A DNA stretch of 16,129 nt from Rhizobiaceae bacterium (GCA_028865845.1 JAGWJK010000010.1:1-16129); one strand, 5' to 3'. Shown: positions 7,351-14,856, counted from the first letter of the stretch. A program made the numbers and translations. The notes: a model not told the origin generated them from the sequence alone.

Positions 7351-8268
7351 TTGGCCCGCAGCTTCGGTATCTATGATGTGTTCACCGAAAATAAGTTGGC
7401 CGGCAATCCGCTGGCCGTCATTTTCGATGCGGAAGGCTTGAGCGATCAGGCGATGCAGGCGGTCGCCAAGGAGATGAACCTCTCGGAGACGGTCTTCGTG
7501 CTGCCGCCGCAGAATCCCGCCCATACTGCCAGCCTGCGCATTTTCACGCCAGGGCGTGAACTGCCCTTTGCCGGGCATCCGACGGTCGGTACGGCAATCG
7601 CCCTCGCAGAACGCACCCATGCGCGTCACGGCGGCGATGTCGACCTGGTGTCGGTACTGGATGAGAAGGTAGGTCCGGTGCGCTGCGCCGTGCGGCTCCG
7701 TCAGAACAAGGCGAGTTTCGCCGAATTCGATCTGCCGCGAAAATCACAGCAGATTCAGCTGCCGATCGACAAGGCCGATATCGCCAATGCGCTCAGCCTG
7801 AGAATCACCGAAATCGGCTTCGAGAATCACGTCCCGTCGATCTGGAGCGCCGGCGTGCCGTTCCTGCTGGTGCCGGTGCATGACGTCGGCGCGGCTGAAC
7901 GATTGGAATTCGATCCGCAGCTCTGGGAGAAAAGCGTGCCGTTCGTCGACGGCGCGCTGACGTCGGCCTTCATCTATTGCCGCGGCGCGGTCAATCATAC
8001 CGCCAAGTTCCATGCCCGCATGTTCCCGGTCGGAATGGGCATTGTCGAGGACCCGGCGACGGGCTCGGCAGTGGCGGCGCTGTCCGGAGCCATCAAACAT
8101 TTCGATCGATTGCCCGATGGACACCATCCTGTCATCGTCGAACAGGGAGTCGAGATGGGTCGGCCCTCGTTTATTCACCTCCATATCGACATCGATAACG
8201 GAGAGATCGCCAATGCGCGTATTGGCGGCCAAGCGGTGCGTGTTGCGACCGGATTTCTTGATCTTTGA
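7351..8268 (+). CDS. PhzF family isomerase/epimerase-like protein
   Basis: Member of the PhzF/YddE family with a diaminopimelate-epimerase fold; about 305 residues. Key features: GNPLAVIF near residue 20, Glu46 in MNLSETVFV (equivalent to the catalytic acid/base Glu45 of PhzF), [10 protein letters not shown] at 73-82, and EDPATGSA from 233. The start is uncertain. TTG at 7351 has GGAGG five bases upstream and gives the usual family N-terminus ([11 protein letters not shown]). ATG at 7339 or GTG at 7336 would add 4-5 residues but lack a good ribosome site. It lies 81 bases after the Nudix gene, so it could belong to the operon or have its own promoter. No other phenazine genes are present, so phenazine synthesis is not implied. 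The reaction is unknown. Confidence 0.88.
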   Translation: MARSFGIYDVFTENKLAGNPLAVIFDAEGLSDQAMQAVAKEMNLSETVFVLPPQNPAHTASLRIFTPGRELPFAGHPTVGTAIALAERTHARHGGDVDLVSVLDEKVGPVRCAVRLRQNKASFAEFDLPRKSQQIQLPIDKADIANALSLRITEIGFENHVPSIWSAGVPFLLVPVHDVGAAERLEFDPQLWEKSVPFVDGALTSAFIYCRGAVNHTAKFHARMFPVGMGIVEDPATGSAVAALSGAIKHFDRLPDGHHPVIVEQGVEMGRPSFIHLHIDIDNGEIANARIGGQAVRVATGFLDL

Positions 8269-8335
8269 TTTTATTGGGTTTTCTTTGTTCTTCGAAATTT
8301 TTTTGACAAAATCTCAAAGAAAATTCATCTGGCCG

Positions 8336-8365
8336 CTGGACAATCAAACCGATCCTATTTATATG
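8336..8365 (+). promoter_or_regulatory. Candidate promoter of tRNA-Lys
   Basis: TGGACA (8336-8341) and TATATG (8360-8365) are separated by 18 bases, giving a predicted start about 20 bases before the tRNA. The surrounding region is AT-rich compared with the flanking genes. A second -35-like TTGACA at 8303-8308 lacks a matching -10. Pattern evidence only. Confidence 0.35.
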
Positions 8366-8392
8366 CCCGATCACACCGCGGCGAGCGGTTAC

Positions 8393-8467
<75 letters not shown>

Positions 8468-8468
<1 letters not shown>

Positions 8469-8484
8469 TTTCCTTCAAGGAAAT
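8468..8484 (+). terminator. Hairpin immediately after tRNA-Lys, possible terminator or processing signal
   Basis: ATTTCCTTCAAGGAAAT is a perfect palindrome around one base, able to fold as a short hairpin that starts on the last base of the encoded CCA. The T-run is not immediate (CAGAATTTT follows), so termination would be weak. It could guide 3' end processing. The next 218 bases up to 8702 show no gene. Confidence 0.35.
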
Positions 8485-8702
8485 CAGAATTTTACGCTGA
8501 TTGGATCAGTCGATGGATGAAGCGCTGTCGATCATGATTTGCCGAATGGCTGTATCAGCCAACGATTATGCGGTCTGTGGTTCCTGTCGAAGATATCGAT
8601 GGCCTTCCTTCCTAAAATTTAGATGATGTGGCTCGATCGGAAGACCGCACCATTTCCCTGGTTCTGGCGCAGCCACAATGCTCCCGCCGGCAGGCAGAGG
8701 GC

Positions 8703-9836
8703 CTAGTTTGCCGAGAGGATCCTGATCGGCGCGGTGACGGCCTTTGCGGGCAATAGGAGGACCTTGGTCACCACTCCCCCTGCGCTGTCCTTTTCCTTGT
8801 CTGGAATGCCTTGCGCCAGGACCTCTTTGAGATCTGGAGCAATCTCGGCAATCTGCGCGAACTTTCCGTGATTTGCCGCGTCATTTCCCTTCACATCCGA
8901 AAGATCGACGACGATCGCGCCCAGACGGGTCAGTTCAGCGGTGTCTTCGCTGGAGCCGAGCCGCTCCTTGCCGCCTGCGATAAAGCGCGACAGGCCCAAA
9001 GCCCTGTCATCGCGCGAGACGATGATCAGGAACGGCTTTTTCGGTTTTCCAATCCGGCGCATTTCCGATTCGAAGACGTCCTTGTCTATATCGGGTGCGG
9101 CGAGCACGACCGTGCCGAGTTTGTTACGCAAGGGAACGTCGCCGGATATGACGATCTGGCGGAAGGCCTCGACGGTTGCCCAATTGCCCATCGAATGCGC
9201 GAGCACGTTGATTTCGTCGGCGTGGCTGGCAGCCAGCAGGCGGATCGTATGCTCCAGGCCATCACGGGCGATCGTCGCGCTGTTGGTGTCGTACACATAG
9301 TCCAGTGTGCGCCCGCGGGAGGCCCAGCTGAAGAACACCGGGACCGAGGGTGCGTGGGAATCGTGCACGATCTGGGCGAAGCGATAAACGCCTTCAGCAA
9401 AAAGCGTGTTGTAGCCGTGAACGAAGAGCAGAACCTTGCGCTGTCCCTTCGGCTGCTGGTCCAGTTGTTGATTCAGTTCGGCGATAAACCGTTTTTCATC
9501 CGGCAGATATGTTCCGCTTCGCGTCACGAAATCCTTCTCAGGATTTCCCGGCGGCGACCTTGGCCACTCAATATTTCCGGACCTGTGATCGGGCGGAACG
9601 CTGACGGTGATCGATGCGAAATTCAGGTCAGTGGAGCGCTCGCCGTTGAAATAGGTCCCCGGCCGCGCGTCTTGCGCGCGCGTCGTGGCAACGAGAATGG
9701 TGTGCGAGGTCGCGCCCGGGGCGGCAGCGGTGTTCGAGAGCAGTCCGCCCACATCAGGCCTGCCGGCGCATCCTGTAATGTTCAAGAGACAGACGACGCA
9801 AACGAGAGAGAAGAAAAAGCTCTGCCATGTTCGCAT
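8703..9836 (-). CDS. Alpha/beta-hydrolase lipoprotein (DUF900-like esterase family)
   Basis: Predicted membrane-anchored esterase or lipase-like hydrolase facing the periplasm; about 377 residues. The lipoprotein signal peptide MRTWQSFFFSLVCVVCLLNITGC has the lipobox ITGC with the acylated Cys at residue 23. The hydrolase domain begins near KVLLFVHGYNT (oxyanion region). The nucleophile is Ser215 in LAHSMGNW, acid candidates are Asp276/Asp277 in IVSRDDRAL, and the His candidate is His323 in NHGKF, matching the Ser-Asp-His order of the family. The ATG at 9836 gives the best signal peptide. ATG at 9848 and TTG at 9860 are alternatives adding 4 or 8 residues. The natural substrate is not evident. 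It is a single gene, with tRNA-Lys beyond its 3' end. Confidence 0.87.
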   Translation of the reverse strand: MRTWQSFFFSLVCVVCLLNITGCAGRPDVGGLLSNTAAAPGATSHTILVATTRAQDARPGTYFNGERSTDLNFASITVSVPPDHRSGNIEWPRSPPGNPEKDFVTRSGTYLPDEKRFIAELNQQLDQQPKGQRKVLLFVHGYNTLFAEGVYRFAQIVHDSHAPSVPVFFSWASRGRTLDYVYDTNSATIARDGLEHTIRLLAASHADEINVLAHSMGNWATVEAFRQIVISGDVPLRNKLGTVVLAAPDIDKDVFESEMRRIGKPKKPFLIIVSRDDRALGLSRFIAGGKERLGSSEDTAELTRLGAIVVDLSDVKGNDAANHGKFAQIAEIAPDLKEVLAQGIPDKEKDSAGGVVTKVLLLPAKAVTAPIRILSAN

Positions 9837-10269
9837 GCTCTGCCCCATCCAATCTCTCAAGGACGACCCGTTGTATCAACTTTCCTATGCCACCGTCAGT
9901 GACTCGTCGACCGGCATGGGACGATGCGGGCTTTCAGCTTGCAAACAACCGCTTCGCCGTTGTCGCTAACGAGCTGACCACGCAGCACTTTCACGATGCT
10001 TCTAACGTATGATTGCGATATGCAGGTTACAGTGTCCGGCAGATGGTCCTCCCGCTGCCCGGGTGCACTGTATCACCGCAGCTTTTGTCTGCCCATTGCG
10101 CCGGCGATCTTTCGGCTGTGAGAGCAGACGCCGGAAAACACGAGCAAAACCAAGGGAGAGTGTCTGCCGACATCTCCGTCAACTCGATTCGAGGAGGATC
10201 GACCCTCCGTCGATACGTTATCGATATCGCCGGAGGGTCGTTATTAAGCAAGTGACTACGGGATTGAAA
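9837..10269. other. Gene-free stretch of about 430 bases
   Basis: Lies upstream of the minus-strand lipoprotein gene and downstream of the minus-strand epimerase gene. Short open frames exist on both strands (for example 10013-10255 plus), but none has a ribosome site, a recognisable motif or a family-like sequence. The only structured element I see is the long inverted repeat at 10200-10240. It should contain the lipoprotein gene's promoter; no convincing -35/-10 pair was identified. Confidence 0.5.
10200..10240. terminator. Long inverted repeat downstream of the epimerase gene
   Basis: CGACCCTCCG (10200-10209) pairs perfectly with CGGAGGGTCG (10231-10240). An inner hairpin TCGATA/TATCGA (10210-10215 with 10219-10224) lies inside. 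It starts 30 bases beyond the stop of the minus-strand epimerase gene and probably ends its transcript. On the minus strand no T-run follows. On the plus strand TTATT follows. It could alternatively be a protein-binding or dispersed intergenic element. Confidence 0.45.
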
Positions 10270-11250
10270 CTAGCCGAGCGCGCTCTGTTCCGCGCAGATT
10301 CTGTCGATCAAGGCATCGAATTCACCTTTTGGCGGGCGGCTTTTGGCAAGACGTTGCTTCAGGTGCATGATCGAGTCGGCCAGGATGTCCTCAAGCTTCT
10401 CCGCGCAAGTGAAGTCGCCTGCGACGCTCTTGACCTTGGAATTGTCGAAGATCGCCGTCCAGGCCTTGTCGCCGACGAGAGGGCCTACCCAATCCGGATT
10501 GTACTTGATGAGCGTGTCCGTCGGCACGTGAACGATCTTCGCCTCCACGCTCAGCATTCTGGCGATCGTCTTTTGAATGTCGTCCCAGATATGCGCGCGA
10601 TCGGAGGTAATGTGGAAGATCTCGCCGAGTGCAGCCTGCTTGCCGAAGAGCCCGACGAAAGGCACGGCAAAATCGACGGAGCGGGTCAGCGTCCAGGGCG
10701 TATGGCCGTCGCCCGCGACAATGGTGGGCTCGCCATCCAGCATGCGCCTCGCCATGATGTCGCTGTCGCCCATCATGATCGGCAGGCCGGTGCGAACGGT
10801 GTGGCTGGGGCGCACGATCGTCCAGGCAATATTGCTCGACTTCTTGAGCAATTCCTCACAGGCGATCTTGGCCTGGCTGTAGGGCCAATAGGGGTTGATC
10901 GCCGGCGTCTCCTCGGTGATCACGTAGTGGCGTGGCGGCTTTTCGTAGACCGACGCCGACGAAATGAAGATGTATTGGCCACAGTGACCGGCAAAGACCT
11001 CGATATCGCGTGCCACCTGATCTGGCGTGAAGGCGATGAACTGGCAGACGACATCATAATTGGCTTTGGCGAGATCCGCATAGGCGGCCGATCCGAGCTC
11101 GCCGACGATCGAGGTCACGCCCGCAGGCAACGGGTCGCCTCTCTGGCCGCGATTGTAGACGCTGACATGATGACCTTGGACGACGGCGCGTTCGACGCAC
11201 GGATAGGAGATTTGACCGGTACCACCAATAAAAAGGATTTTCAGAGCCAC
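10270..11250 (-). CDS. NAD-dependent epimerase/dehydratase family (extended SDR) protein
   Basis: Cytoplasmic NAD(P)-binding oxidoreductase or epimerase; 326 residues. The N-terminal Rossmann motif GGTGQIS (residues 9-15) follows a beta strand KILFIG. The third glycine of the usual GxxGxxG is replaced by Ser. The active-site segment has Ser-rich FISSASVYE and the YxxxK pair Tyr124/Lys128 in PYSQAKIA. The C-terminal half (IVRPSHTVRTG, then a substrate region) is typical of extended or atypical SDRs related to sugar-nucleotide epimerases and the CSP41-like group. The start is GTG at 11250 with GAGGT about seven bases ahead. No sugar-biosynthesis neighbours are present, so the substrate is open. 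Confidence 0.87.
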   Translation of the reverse strand: MALKILFIGGTGQISYPCVERAVVQGHHVSVYNRGQRGDPLPAGVTSIVGELGSAAYADLAKANYDVVCQFIAFTPDQVARDIEVFAGHCGQYIFISSASVYEKPPRHYVITEETPAINPYWPYSQAKIACEELLKKSSNIAWTIVRPSHTVRTGLPIMMGDSDIMARRMLDGEPTIVAGDGHTPWTLTRSVDFAVPFVGLFGKQAALGEIFHITSDRAHIWDDIQKTIARMLSVEAKIVHVPTDTLIKYNPDWVGPLVGDKAWTAIFDNSKVKSVAGDFTCAEKLEDILADSIMHLKQRLAKSRPPKGEFDALIDRICAEQSALG

Positions 11251-11302
11251 GTGAAGGACCTCAATGTTTGAAAGGTAGGATGAATGCCTTTCATAGCGCG
11301 AA

Positions 11303-11317
11303 AGACCCTCAGGGTCT
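11303..11317. promoter_or_regulatory. Palindrome upstream of the epimerase gene
   Basis: AGACCCTCAGGGTCT has perfect seven-base arms around one base, 53 bases upstream of the GTG start at 11250. Its one-base centre suits a dimeric regulator better than an RNA hairpin. No -35/-10 pair was firmly placed around it. Confidence 0.28.
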
Positions 11318-11361
11318 CGCGAAATAACGGGGGTCTCTCGGTGCGACGCGCATGTTCGCGT

Positions 11362-11384
11362 GTCCGCTTTGAGATAAAGCGGAC
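11362..11384. terminator. Hairpin between the GFA and epimerase genes
   Basis: GTCCGCTTT (11362-11370) pairs perfectly with AAAGCGGAC (11376-11384) around the loop GAGAT. It lies 78 bases beyond the stop of the minus-strand GFA gene and before the epimerase start. It lacks a T-run in either direction. It may be a terminator-like structure or a dispersed intergenic repeat unit. Confidence 0.35.
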
Positions 11385-11462
11385 GTCACCGTTTGTGGAT
11401 CGACAGGAAATGTTGTGGGAGCTCGAAAGTTGCCGGTCGGATGCGGTACTCTGTCGCGGATG

Positions 11463-11888
11463 TCAGCTCGTCGCCTCGAACCTAAGTATTCCGGCGACCC
11501 TAGGCCCGGAATTGGAATCGGAGGGATGGGCGACGCCGTCCATCACCTGAATCTCGGGAAAATCGAAGGGGCTCATACCCTCGATGCAGGCGACGTTGAT
11601 GCCGAACTGGTTGGGATTCGAGCGACGCTGATGATGGGTGTAGATGCCGCAGGTCTTGCAGAAATAGTGCTTAGCCGTGTGCGTGTTGAATTGATAAAGC
11701 GTCAGATTGTCCTCGCCCTGGACAAATTCGATATCCGAGAGTTGGGCGGAAACGGCGATTGCACCCCGCATCCGGCAATAAGAGCAGGTACAGCGGCGGA
11801 TGGTGTTGAATTCGTCCGCAAGGCGAACCCGGAATTTTACCGAGCCGCAGTGGCAAGCCGCATCGTGTTGTTGTCTCTCGTCGCTCAT
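11463..11888 (-). CDS. GFA family protein (glutathione-dependent formaldehyde-activating enzyme/CENP-V fold)
   Basis: Small zinc-binding protein of about 141 residues, a normal family length. The cysteine pattern of the GFA fold is intact: Cys12 and Cys14 in ACHCGSVKF, Cys33, Cys35 and Cys38 in CTCSYCRMRG, and Cys77 and Cys80 in YFCKTCGIYTHH. The family is named for Gfa, proposed to form S-hydroxymethylglutathione, but most members are uncharacterised and a formaldehyde role should not be assumed. The ATG at 11888 (MSDERQQHDAACHCG) is preferred because it gives the normal family N-terminus. An in-frame ATG at 11945 would add 19 residues that resemble nothing. It is a single minus-strand gene, divergent from the sulfatase. 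Confidence 0.88.
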   Translation of the reverse strand: MSDERQQHDAACHCGSVKFRVRLADEFNTIRRCTCSYCRMRGAIAVSAQLSDIEFVQGEDNLTLYQFNTHTAKHYFCKTCGIYTHHQRRSNPNQFGINVACIEGMSPFDFPEIQVMDGVAHPSDSNSGPRVAGILRFEATS

Positions 11889-12185
11889 GATCGATCCATC
11901 CCATTGTTTTGCGTGCAAAATAGCCATGCCAGGCGCCGATCGCAATGCGGCGATTGGCCGTGCAATAGCTGCAGACCCGTCGAGATTCGCAAGTCCACGT
12001 CGTACCGCAAATCACTTGGGATATAAGCTTATGCGAGAGGCCTATAGCAGTTGTCGGTTTTTTCGCTCTCGAGATATGCCGCATCGTTCGGCGGTGTTCC
12101 TCCCTCGAAAGGCGAGCTTGTTGGCACCTTGCACCGGCATATAGTCGAGCCTCGCAAGGCGATCGAAGCGGGCGGAGGACGCGAG
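11889..12185. other. Intergenic region between divergent GFA and sulfatase genes
   Basis: About 297 bases with no supportable gene. The sulfatase frame stays open upstream to 12051, but that part reads as unstructured sequence without a signal peptide. A 10-base perfect palindrome ATAAGCTTAT (12023-12032) overlaps a -10-like TATAAG, with no good -35 in front. Promoters of both flanking genes should be here but are not resolved. Confidence 0.35.
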
Positions 12186-13682
12186 ATGGATTGTGATGAC
12201 ACATTGCTGTCCGGTGGGGCGAGCGGCAACAAGATATCTCGGCGAAAGGTCCTGATGAGTGGCGCTGCGTTTGTGGCCTCGGGCGTTGCCTTGACGACCG
12301 GGCTGCTCGGTGGCTTTGCCGGCGCGGGACCGGCGGAAGCACAGGCGATGAAGCCGAACATCATATACATCATTGCCGACGACGTGGGCTGGCACGATAC
12401 CGGTTTTCAGGGCTCCGACATCAAGACGCCGCACCTCGACAAGTTGGCAGAAGAGGGGGCACGTTTCGAGCAGTTTTACGTTCAGCCAATGTGTACACCA
12501 ACGCGGGCCGCTTTCATGACCGGACGCTATCCCCTGCGTTACGGGCTGCAAACAGGGGTCATTCCGGCGGCCGGTACCTACGGGCTGCCGCTTGACGAAT
12601 ATCTCCTTCCTCAAACGCTGAAGGATGCCGGGTATAAGACCGCGCTTGTCGGCAAATGGCATCTCGGTCACGCGAAACCGGAATACTGGCCGCGGCAGCG
12701 CGGTTTTGATTCCTTCTATGGCACGCTGGTCGGCGAAATCGATCACTTCAAGCACTCGTCGCATGGCGTCAGGGACTGGTACCGAAACAACAAGCCGCTG
12801 GTCGAACAAGGCTTCGACAACAGCTTGTTCGGCGTGGAGGCGGTGCGCACCATCGAACGGCACGATCCGGGCAACCCATTGTTTCTCTACCTGGCATTCA
12901 CAGCGCCACACACGCCGTTCCAGGCGCCCGAGGCGTATCTCGATCGCTTCAAGCACATAGAAGACGAGAACCGCAGGGCCTATGCGGCGATGATTTCGGT
13001 GATGGACGACGGCATCGGCGATGTGGTCGCCGCGCTGGAGAAGCGTGGCATGCGTGACAACACCATCATCGTCTTTCACAGCGACAACGGCGGAGCAAGG
13101 AGCTCGCTGTTTGCCGGTGACAGCAAGGTAGCCGGCGGACTTCCCGCCGACAACGGACCCTATCGCGATGGAAAAGGAACGTTATACGAGGGCGGCACGC
13201 GCGTTGTGGCACTGGCCAACTGGCCAGGAAAGATCAAGCCCGGCGTCGTAGACGGAATGATCCATGTTGTCGATATGTATCCCACCCTTGCCGGGCTCGC
13301 TGGGGCCAAGCTCGAGCGCACCCAGCCGCTCGACGGCATGGACCTCTGGGCGACGATCAGCGAGAACCAGGCCTCTCCGCGCAAGGAAATCGTCTACAAT
13401 GTCGATCCGATGGCAGGCGCGGTGCGCAATGGCGACTGGAAACTGGTCTGGAAGGCGTCGCTGCCGCAAAGCGTCGAGCTGTTCGACCTCTCCAAGGACA
13501 AGTCCGAGACCGCCAATCTCGCCGAAGTCAATCCCGACAAGGTGCGAGAGCTGCAAGGCCGGATCACGGAGCTTGCGCGGAATATGAAGCCGCCGCTTCT
13601 TCTGATGGAAGCGGTACGGCTGACATTCTTCACGGCGCCGGTCACACCCGATCCATCCGTTCTGTTCAGTCTGGGCGACTGA
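12186..13682 (+). CDS. Sulfatase (arylsulfatase family), Tat-exported
   Basis: Sulfuric ester hydrolase; 498 residues. A twin-arginine signal is present (SRRKVLM, residues 18-24, hydrophobic segment, cleavage after AEAQA at residue 54), so the folded enzyme should be exported to the periplasm. The catalytic signature is C-T-P-T-R, with Cys103 the residue to be converted to formylglycine and Arg107 its partner. Other active-site residues: Asp65/Asp66 (IIADDVGWHD), Lys157 and His159 (GKWHLG), His242 (HTPF), and Asp300/Asn301 (HSDNGG), the calcium and sulfate ligands of the family. The start at 12186 has GGAGG at 12174-12178 and places the Tat signal correctly. No formylglycine-generating enzyme gene lies in the window, so maturation must rely on one elsewhere. 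The likely role is scavenging sulfate from sulfate esters; the substrate is not known. Confidence 0.93.
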   Translation: MDCDDTLLSGGASGNKISRRKVLMSGAAFVASGVALTTGLLGGFAGAGPAEAQAMKPNIIYIIADDVGWHDTGFQGSDIKTPHLDKLAEEGARFEQFYVQPMCTPTRAAFMTGRYPLRYGLQTGVIPAAGTYGLPLDEYLLPQTLKDAGYKTALVGKWHLGHAKPEYWPRQRGFDSFYGTLVGEIDHFKHSSHGVRDWYRNNKPLVEQGFDNSLFGVEAVRTIERHDPGNPLFLYLAFTAPHTPFQAPEAYLDRFKHIEDENRRAYAAMISVMDDGIGDVVAALEKRGMRDNTIIVFHSDNGGARSSLFAGDSKVAGGLPADNGPYRDGKGTLYEGGTRVVALANWPGKIKPGVVDGMIHVVDMYPTLAGLAGAKLERTQPLDGMDLWATISENQASPRKEIVYNVDPMAGAVRNGDWKLVWKASLPQSVELFDLSKDKSETANLAEVNPDKVRELQGRITELARNMKPPLLLMEAVRLTFFTAPVTPDPSVLFSLGD

Positions 13683-13701
13683 ATGCCCTGGGTAACCGAG
13701 C

Positions 13702-13735
13702 GCTGCAGCCACTTTCCATGAAGGGCGGCTGCAGC
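13702..13735. terminator. Hairpin between convergent sulfatase and GST genes
   Basis: GCTGCAGCC (13702-13710) pairs perfectly with GGCTGCAGC (13727-13735) around a 16-base loop that can itself pair (CTT/AAG). It lies 19 bases after the sulfatase stop and 46 bases beyond the GST stop, so it could serve both converging transcripts. There is no T-run. Confidence 0.42.
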
Positions 13736-13781
13736 ACTGCGCCTCTGAAATAGCGGCAGGATAGCCGTTAAAGCCGGGCGG

Positions 13782-14366
13782 TCAGGCCAAGCCTTCCTCG
13801 GCGAATGCCTTGATCACCGATGGGCGCTCCTTCATGCGATCGAAGCAGTTTTGCAGACGCTCCGGCAGGTCGACGCCACTTTTGGGGGCAACAAACAGCA
13901 CCCAGAACAGATAGCAATCGGCGATCGTCATCTCATCGCTCACCAGGAACGCTTTATCGCCCATCTGATCGGCGAGAATGGCGAAGGCCTTCGCAAGCTT
14001 TTCGCGGGCACGCTCCTTTTCCGGTTCCGGGAAGTTCCTGAAGAAGGGGTTATAGTTTCCGTGGATCTCGCTCGACATGAAAGCGAGGGCTTCAAGCGTT
14101 CGCCACCGGGTAAGGCCGTCTTCGGGGAGCAGTTTGCCGGTTTTCTCGGCGATGTAGGTCAGGATGATCTGGTTCTCCGTGAGGATCGCCCCGTCTTCCA
14201 GTTCGAGTGTCGGAATATAGCCTTTTGGATTGAGCGAGAGGAAATCGCGGCCATCCTCGGTCTTTTTGTCACGGTTGATACTTAAGAGTTTGTAGGGAAG
14301 GCCGGTCTCGATCAGCGCGATATGATCGGCGAGGCTGCAGGCCCCAGGATAGTAAAAGAGGTTCAT
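13782..14366 (-). CDS. Glutathione S-transferase, beta-class-like
   Basis: Cytoplasmic enzyme conjugating glutathione to electrophiles, or a related thiol transferase; 194 residues, typical. The N-terminal thioredoxin-fold domain starts MNLFYYPGACSLADHIAL, with Cys10 at the position of the catalytic cysteine of bacterial beta-class GSTs. The cis-proline loop NPKGYIPTLEL and the ENQIIL segment that binds the glutathione gamma-glutamyl group follow. The C-terminal helical domain starts near residue 85 and ends with the MTIADCYLFW motif (N-capping Asp). The ATG at 14366 with GGAGA upstream is chosen. An in-frame start at 14411 would add 15 unrelated residues. It is divergent from an HxlR regulator, which probably controls it. 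Confidence 0.92.
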   Translation of the reverse strand: MNLFYYPGACSLADHIALIETGLPYKLLSINRDKKTEDGRDFLSLNPKGYIPTLELEDGAILTENQIILTYIAEKTGKLLPEDGLTRWRTLEALAFMSSEIHGNYNPFFRNFPEPEKERAREKLAKAFAILADQMGDKAFLVSDEMTIADCYLFWVLFVAPKSGVDLPERLQNCFDRMKERPSVIKAFAEEGLA

Positions 14367-14411
14367 GATGGTCTCCGTGTGGTGGACCTTTCCCGGCATC
14401 TCCTGAGACAA

Positions 14412-14428
14412 GGTCTACAATGTTGACC
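14412..14428. promoter_or_regulatory. Imperfect palindrome between GST and HxlR genes, candidate HxlR operator
   Basis: GGTCTACAATGTTGACC has eight-base arms with one mismatch around the central base. It covers the predicted hxlR -35 box (TTGACC, 14423-14428) and the predicted transcription start of the GST gene, so a bound dimer would block both promoters. A related half site, GTGACC (14441-14446), lies nearby. Function inferred from position. Confidence 0.5.
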
Positions 14429-14452
14429 ACAGCCATTTATGTGACCTAAAAA
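14423..14452 (+). promoter_or_regulatory. Candidate promoter of the HxlR gene
   Basis: TTGACC (14423-14428) and TAAAAA (14447-14452) are separated by 18 bases. Transcription would start near 14459, about 29 bases before the ATG at 14488. It overlaps the palindrome at 14412-14428. Pattern evidence only. Confidence 0.4.
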
Positions 14453-14462
14453 TAGCCGTCAA
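14434..14462 (-). promoter_or_regulatory. Candidate promoter of the GST gene
   Basis: On the minus strand TTGACG (complement of 14457-14462) and TAAATG (complement of 14434-14439) are separated by 17 bases. The predicted start is near 14427, inside the palindrome. It overlaps the hxlR promoter head to head. Confidence 0.42.
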
Positions 14463-14487
14463 AAGCATATCTTTAGGAGCTGGTCAG

Positions 14488-14856
14488 ATGGATGTGACTG
14501 CCAAACCACCGGGAGGTGACTGCAAGGCCGTCGGTGAAATCCTCAGTCGCGTCGGCGACAAATGGAGCATCCAGATCGTGGTGGCGCTTCGATCGGGTCC
14601 GCGGCGTTTCAACGAGATCAAGCGACGTGTTGGCGGCATTTCGCAGCAGATGCTGACGAGAACGCTCAAGACGCTGGAGCGCGACGGCATGGTCGAACGC
14701 ACGGTTCGCCCCAGCACGCCACCACAGGTCGACTATACGCTAACACCACTCGGTCACTCCCTATCGGAAACCGTGCATCAACTCGCCGAGTGGGCGGCGG
14801 CGCATCGCGGAAATATCGAGGACAACCGCCTTCGCTACGATGGCCGCCAGGTATGA
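14488..14856 (+). CDS. HxlR family transcriptional regulator
   Basis: Winged-helix DNA-binding regulator of the HxlR/MarR-like group; 122 residues, a normal length. The wHTH core reads VGDKWSIQIVVALRSGPRRFNEIKRRV, then the recognition region GGISQQMLTRTLKTLERDGMVERTV, then the wing and VDYTLTPLGHSL. Cys12 in GGDCKAVGEIL matches the N-terminal cysteine used by several HxlR members (YodB, HypR, QorR) to sense quinones, aldehydes or oxidants. AGGAG lies eight bases before the ATG. Divergent transcription from a glutathione S-transferase gene suggests that it represses that gene and itself until an electrophile modifies Cys12. Family assignment is sure; the sensing role is inferred. Confidence 0.93.
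   Translation: MDVTAKPPGGDCKAVGEILSRVGDKWSIQIVVALRSGPRRFNEIKRRVGGISQQMLTRTLKTLERDGMVERTVRPSTPPQVDYTLTPLGHSLSETVHQLAEWAAAHRGNIEDNRLRYDGRQV

Noticed and set aside
7351..8268. Phenazine biosynthesis locus
   Set aside because: Only a PhzF-family protein is present. The family is broad and no other phz genes occur.
8279..8323. Inverted repeat TTTTCTTTG/CAAAGAAAA after the PhzF gene as a terminator
   Set aside because: The 27-base loop and AT-only stem make a stable hairpin unlikely. It may be a chance feature of the AT-rich stretch ahead of the tRNA.
8811..9902. Plus-strand open frame of 363 codons opposite the lipoprotein hydrolase
   Set aside because: The minus strand encodes a lipoprotein signal and an alpha/beta-hydrolase with its Ser motif. 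The plus frame has no family features.
10013..10255. Possible small protein of 80 residues in the gene-free region
   Set aside because: No ribosome site, no motif, and it runs through the inverted repeat. An overlapping antisense frame of 74 codons is equally unsupported.
10009..11271. Plus-strand open frame of 420 codons opposite the epimerase gene
   Set aside because: It mostly mirrors the SDR coding sequence on the minus strand, which has the Rossmann and YxxxK motifs and a GTG start with a ribosome site.
12042..13079. Minus-strand open frame of 345 codons opposite the sulfatase
   Set aside because: The plus strand holds the Tat signal and a complete sulfatase active site. The antisense frame shows no motif.
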